From Acidobacteriaceae bacterium (GTDB taxonomy: Bacteria; Acidobacteriota; Terriglobia; Terriglobales; Acidobacteriaceae): 8,715 nucleotides of DNA. Position 1 is the stretch's first letter; each line of letters opens with the position of its first letter. The notes beneath the pieces are model-generated. The model had not been told where the DNA came from and ran no database searches. It worked only from the letters and a program-made list of their open reading frames with translations. The position numbers were made by a program, and so were the translations under genes. Below are positions 6,942 to 8,715 of the stretch, piece by piece. Location of the stretch: the NCBI GenBank assembly GCA_003162495.1, contig PMOF01000225.1:1089-9803 (forward strand), read 5' to 3'.

Positions 6942-7238
6942 GTTCAAATTGCCTCGCTTGACAGCGTAACAGGCGGGACGGCTGATTGGTTGAAGCGGCG
7001 ATATCTTTTCATGAATCCGGGCAGGGCAAGAGTAGCGGCAATCGAGACGCTCAGGGAACGTTTGCCTTTGAGGAAAATAAAAAGGAAATGGGAGGGGAAG
7101 GGATTTTTTGCAGATAAAGGCTCGGAGACGAGGTGGGCAGAGGGACGAAACAAGGAATCATGACCGATCAAGAAAATTGTCGGAATTAGAGCATTCTGGA
7201 ACATCCCGGCTTGACGACGGGAGTTGTATATTATCAAC
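6942..7238. other. Divergent intergenic region between glnB and nuoB
   Basis: These 297 bases must carry the promoters of both genes. A purine-rich stretch on the plus strand (about 7070-7135, with runs of G and A) stands out. No convincing sigma-70 or sigma-54 promoter is visible for glnB. Before nuoB, TATATT (7227-7232) resembles a -10 box and would place transcription start at about the nuoB ATG, but no matching -35 is seen. Open frames on either strand here lack ribosome sites and recognisable protein patterns. Confidence 0.4.
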
Positions 7239-7814
7239 ATGGCGGCGACGGTAGAGAAAGACCACTATCTTTTTGGCGCGTTGGAGAGCAGTGCTCTGAA
7301 CCGAGCCAAGCTTAAGGAAGTGACCTACGGCTACGAGCAGCCGGAGGGCGTTTTTCTGACCTCGCTGGATTTTGCCGTGAACTGGGTGCGCAAGAGCTCA
7401 GTGTGGCCGATGACGTTTGGCCTGGCATGCTGCGCCATTGAAATGATGTCGATGGGCGCGGCGCGGTTCGATATTGCGCGATTCGGCTCCGAAGTCTTCC
7501 GGCCCTCCCCGCGGCAATCCGATTTAATGGTGGTTGCCGGGCGGGTTTCCCAAAAGATGGCCCCGGTCATTCGACGGCTCTACGACCAGATGCCCGAACC
7601 AAAATGGGTGATCTCAATGGGAGCGTGCGCAACTTCAGGCGGGGTTTTCAACAACTATGCCCTGCTTCAAGGGGTGAATCAGGTGATTCCGGTGGACGTA
7701 TATGTCCCCGGGTGCCCGCCCCGTCCCGAGCAACTTTTGTATGCGATTACACTGCTCCAGGAAAAGATACAGCGCGAACCTCGCAGCCTGTTAAAGACGC
7801 TGAACGTCGGGTAA
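7239..7814 (+). CDS. nuoB: NADH-quinone oxidoreductase (complex I) subunit B
   Basis: NuoB (PSST/20 kDa type) holds iron-sulfur cluster N2, the last electron carrier before quinone, in the peripheral arm of respiratory complex I at the inner membrane. The 191-residue product has all four cluster ligands: the adjacent pair Cys64-Cys65 in [10 protein letters not shown], Cys130 in [10 protein letters not shown], and Cys159 in [10 protein letters not shown]. The intervening blocks [21 protein letters not shown] and [21 protein letters not shown] (the first is within about 75-95) are also standard for the family. I start it at ATG 7239; an in-frame TTG at 7224 would add five residues. Neither has a well-placed Shine-Dalgarno. 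No nuoA or nuoC flanks it: glnB is divergent upstream and a barrel protein follows after 254 bases. The remaining subunits must be encoded elsewhere, or this is an extra copy. Confidence 0.95.
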   Translation: MAATVEKDHYLFGALESSALNRAKLKEVTYGYEQPEGVFLTSLDFAVNWVRKSSVWPMTFGLACCAIEMMSMGAARFDIARFGSEVFRPSPRQSDLMVVAGRVSQKMAPVIRRLYDQMPEPKWVISMGACATSGGVFNNYALLQGVNQVIPVDVYVPGCPPRPEQLLYAITLLQEKIQREPRSLLKTLNVG

Positions 7815-8068
7815 GTGGGCTTGGGAAGTCGTAACTCGGGTAACTCACTGAAGTAACCGATGACCGTTACCGGATGTCAAGGGGAGACGGTCGTCAACTC
7901 ATTGAAAAAATGTAATCTGCCCGAACTGACCTATGGTACTTTTAGTATTGCTGCAAGGGCAGTAGCGGTCCGCTAGCGTAGGTCGGATCCTGGCCAGCCC
8001 GAGTTTGAATCCACTCTCGAGCAGCCTACCTGTCAGTTGATTCAGTTTTAATTGCGGAGGATAAACGC
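7815..8068. other. Intergenic region with repeats and small hairpins before the barrel-protein gene
   Basis: No gene is seen. The first part has three GTAAC words (7831, 7840 and 7853) and an inverted GTTACC (7866-7871). Three stem-loops then follow almost end to end: TACT-TTT-AGTA (7937-7947), CTGC-AAGG-GCAG (7951-7962) and the perfect TAGCGG-T-CCGCTA (7963-7975). The palindrome CTGGCCAG (7990-7997) and a GAGT/ACTC pair (8001-8016) come after. This may be a structured leader or a binding region for the downstream gene. No clear promoter or intrinsic terminator could be placed. Confidence 0.45.
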
Positions 8069-8715
8069 ATGTGCGGTCGTGTTTCGAAGTTTATGAGCTG
8101 GGGATTTGCCCTGGCGTTTGTGGCACTGGTGCCGACTGGCATAGTTGCTCAAGATTCAGCCAAGCCAAAGGCTCCGGCGAGTGATTCGCCGTCGAAGTGG
8201 GACATCTTTGGCGGTTACAGTTACATCGCGCCGCATGGAACCGTACAGGTACCGCAGGCCGGGGGCACGTCGATTGGCATTCCTTACCATGCCATTATCG
8301 GTGGAGGCATTGGCAGTGTCGCTCGCTACTTCAACAATTATGCGGGCGTCGAAATTGTTCTCGATATGCACCTCATGAACGAGGCGCAGAATCCGTGGGT
8401 GAGCCCCAAGGACGATATGACGGGTGGATCGGCGGGCGTGATTTTCCGGCTTCCGGGTGCGGACCTTACGCCTTTCGTTCACGGGCTGGTTGGTGTGGAG
8501 CACGTAGGAGGCCCGTACTTTCAGTCGGATGTCAACGGCGCGGTGGTGACCGCGGGCGGTGGCGTGGACTACGCCACACCGCTCTTTAACCATCACTTGT
8601 CGATTCGCGTGTTTCAGGCGGATTACCAGTACACCCATGAGAATTTTGGCCCCCAGATCGGCGGTGGCCGCTCCAACATCAACGCCACCCGCTTGAGCAC
8701 CGGCCTTGTGTTCCA
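8069..8715 (+). CDS. Outer-membrane beta-barrel protein (OmpA N-terminal-like), C-terminus cut by window edge
   Basis: The frame is open from ATG 8069 to the window end (215 codons), so the protein is partial. GGAGG (8056-8060), eight bases before the ATG, supports the start. Residues 1-28 form a signal peptide (MCGRVSKFMS, then the hydrophobic WGFALAFVALVPTGIVAQ), with cleavage likely around Ala27-Gln28. A short Lys/Pro/Ser linker follows (29-43). From KWDIFGGYSYIAPHG (43-57) the chain shows alternating strand patterns ending in aromatic residues, with glycine-rich turns (GGGIGSVARYFNN, TPFVHGLVGVEHVGG, TAGGGVDYA, FQADYQYTH). This is typical of small 8-strand outer-membrane barrels. In acidobacteria such domains are often followed by a periplasmic OmpA-type peptidoglycan-binding domain, but that part would lie beyond the window. 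Cys2 is not in a lipobox. It is expected to span the outer membrane in a structural or adhesive role; the exact role is unknown. Confidence 0.8.
   Translation, partial: MCGRVSKFMSWGFALAFVALVPTGIVAQDSAKPKAPASDSPSKWDIFGGYSYIAPHGTVQVPQAGGTSIGIPYHAIIGGGIGSVARYFNNYAGVEIVLDMHLMNEAQNPWVSPKDDMTGGSAGVIFRLPGADLTPFVHGLVGVEHVGGPYFQSDVNGAVVTAGGGVDYATPLFNHHLSIRVFQADYQYTHENFGPQIGGGRSNINATRLSTGLVF

Noticed and set aside
7026..7040. Possible sigma-54 site for glnB on the minus strand
   Set aside because: The -12 TTGC is present at the right spacing, but the essential -24 GG reads GC, so support is inadequate.
6944..7240. 98-codon minus-strand frame directly upstream of glnB
   Set aside because: It spans the divergent promoter region, has no ribosome site and no recognisable domain.
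8001..8013. GTTTGAATCC, which resembles a tRNA T-arm
   Set aside because: The flanking stem does not pair as a T-arm and no acceptor, D or anticodon arm can be built upstream.

Overview
The window looks like a chromosomal piece of a Gram-negative, high-GC bacterium, most likely an acidobacterium (class Terriglobia). That assignment is inference. It rests on the style of the two outer-membrane barrel proteins at the edges, on the closeness in general character of the GlnD, PII and NuoB proteins to that group, and on a palindromic 'GGGCTAAAGCCC' type repeat that I associate with such genomes. No rRNA, tRNA, CRISPR array, transposase or phage gene is visible.

Layout. Positions 1-1124 (minus) hold the N-terminal 374 codons of a secreted beta-barrel porin, cut by the window edge. 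A 417-base AT-richer gap follows with a candidate promoter and two stem-loops in the porin's long leader. Positions 1542-4163 (minus) hold a complete glnD. Divergent from it, at 4346-5083 (plus), is a HigBA/RelE-type toxin-antitoxin locus: two consecutive palindromes in the promoter, a broken toxin gene, and an intact helix-turn-helix antitoxin. A complete EAL-HDOD signalling protein (5145-6401, plus) follows 61 bases later. A 136-base element bounded by inverted repeats and rich in palindromes fills the convergent gap to glnB (6603-6941, minus), and its right edge covers the glnB stop codon. nuoB (7239-7814, plus) is divergent from glnB and stands alone, without other nuo genes visible. A 254-base gap with several small hairpins leads to the start of a second outer-membrane barrel protein (8069 to the window end).

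How the genes work together. GlnD and the PII protein GlnB are enzyme and substrate of the same nitrogen-sensing switch, and the PII T-loop tyrosine that GlnD modifies is present. They lie about 2.4 kb apart in separate transcription units. The other genes appear functionally unrelated: respiration (NuoB), envelope (two barrels), a degenerate c-di-GMP-type signalling protein, and a decaying toxin-antitoxin pair.

I do not see a complete undescribed system here. The most interesting points are the toxin gene with two separable lesions beside a kept antitoxin, the double palindrome over its promoter, the inverted-repeat-bounded element ending on the glnB stop codon, the solitary nuoB, and the hairpin-rich leader before the last gene.
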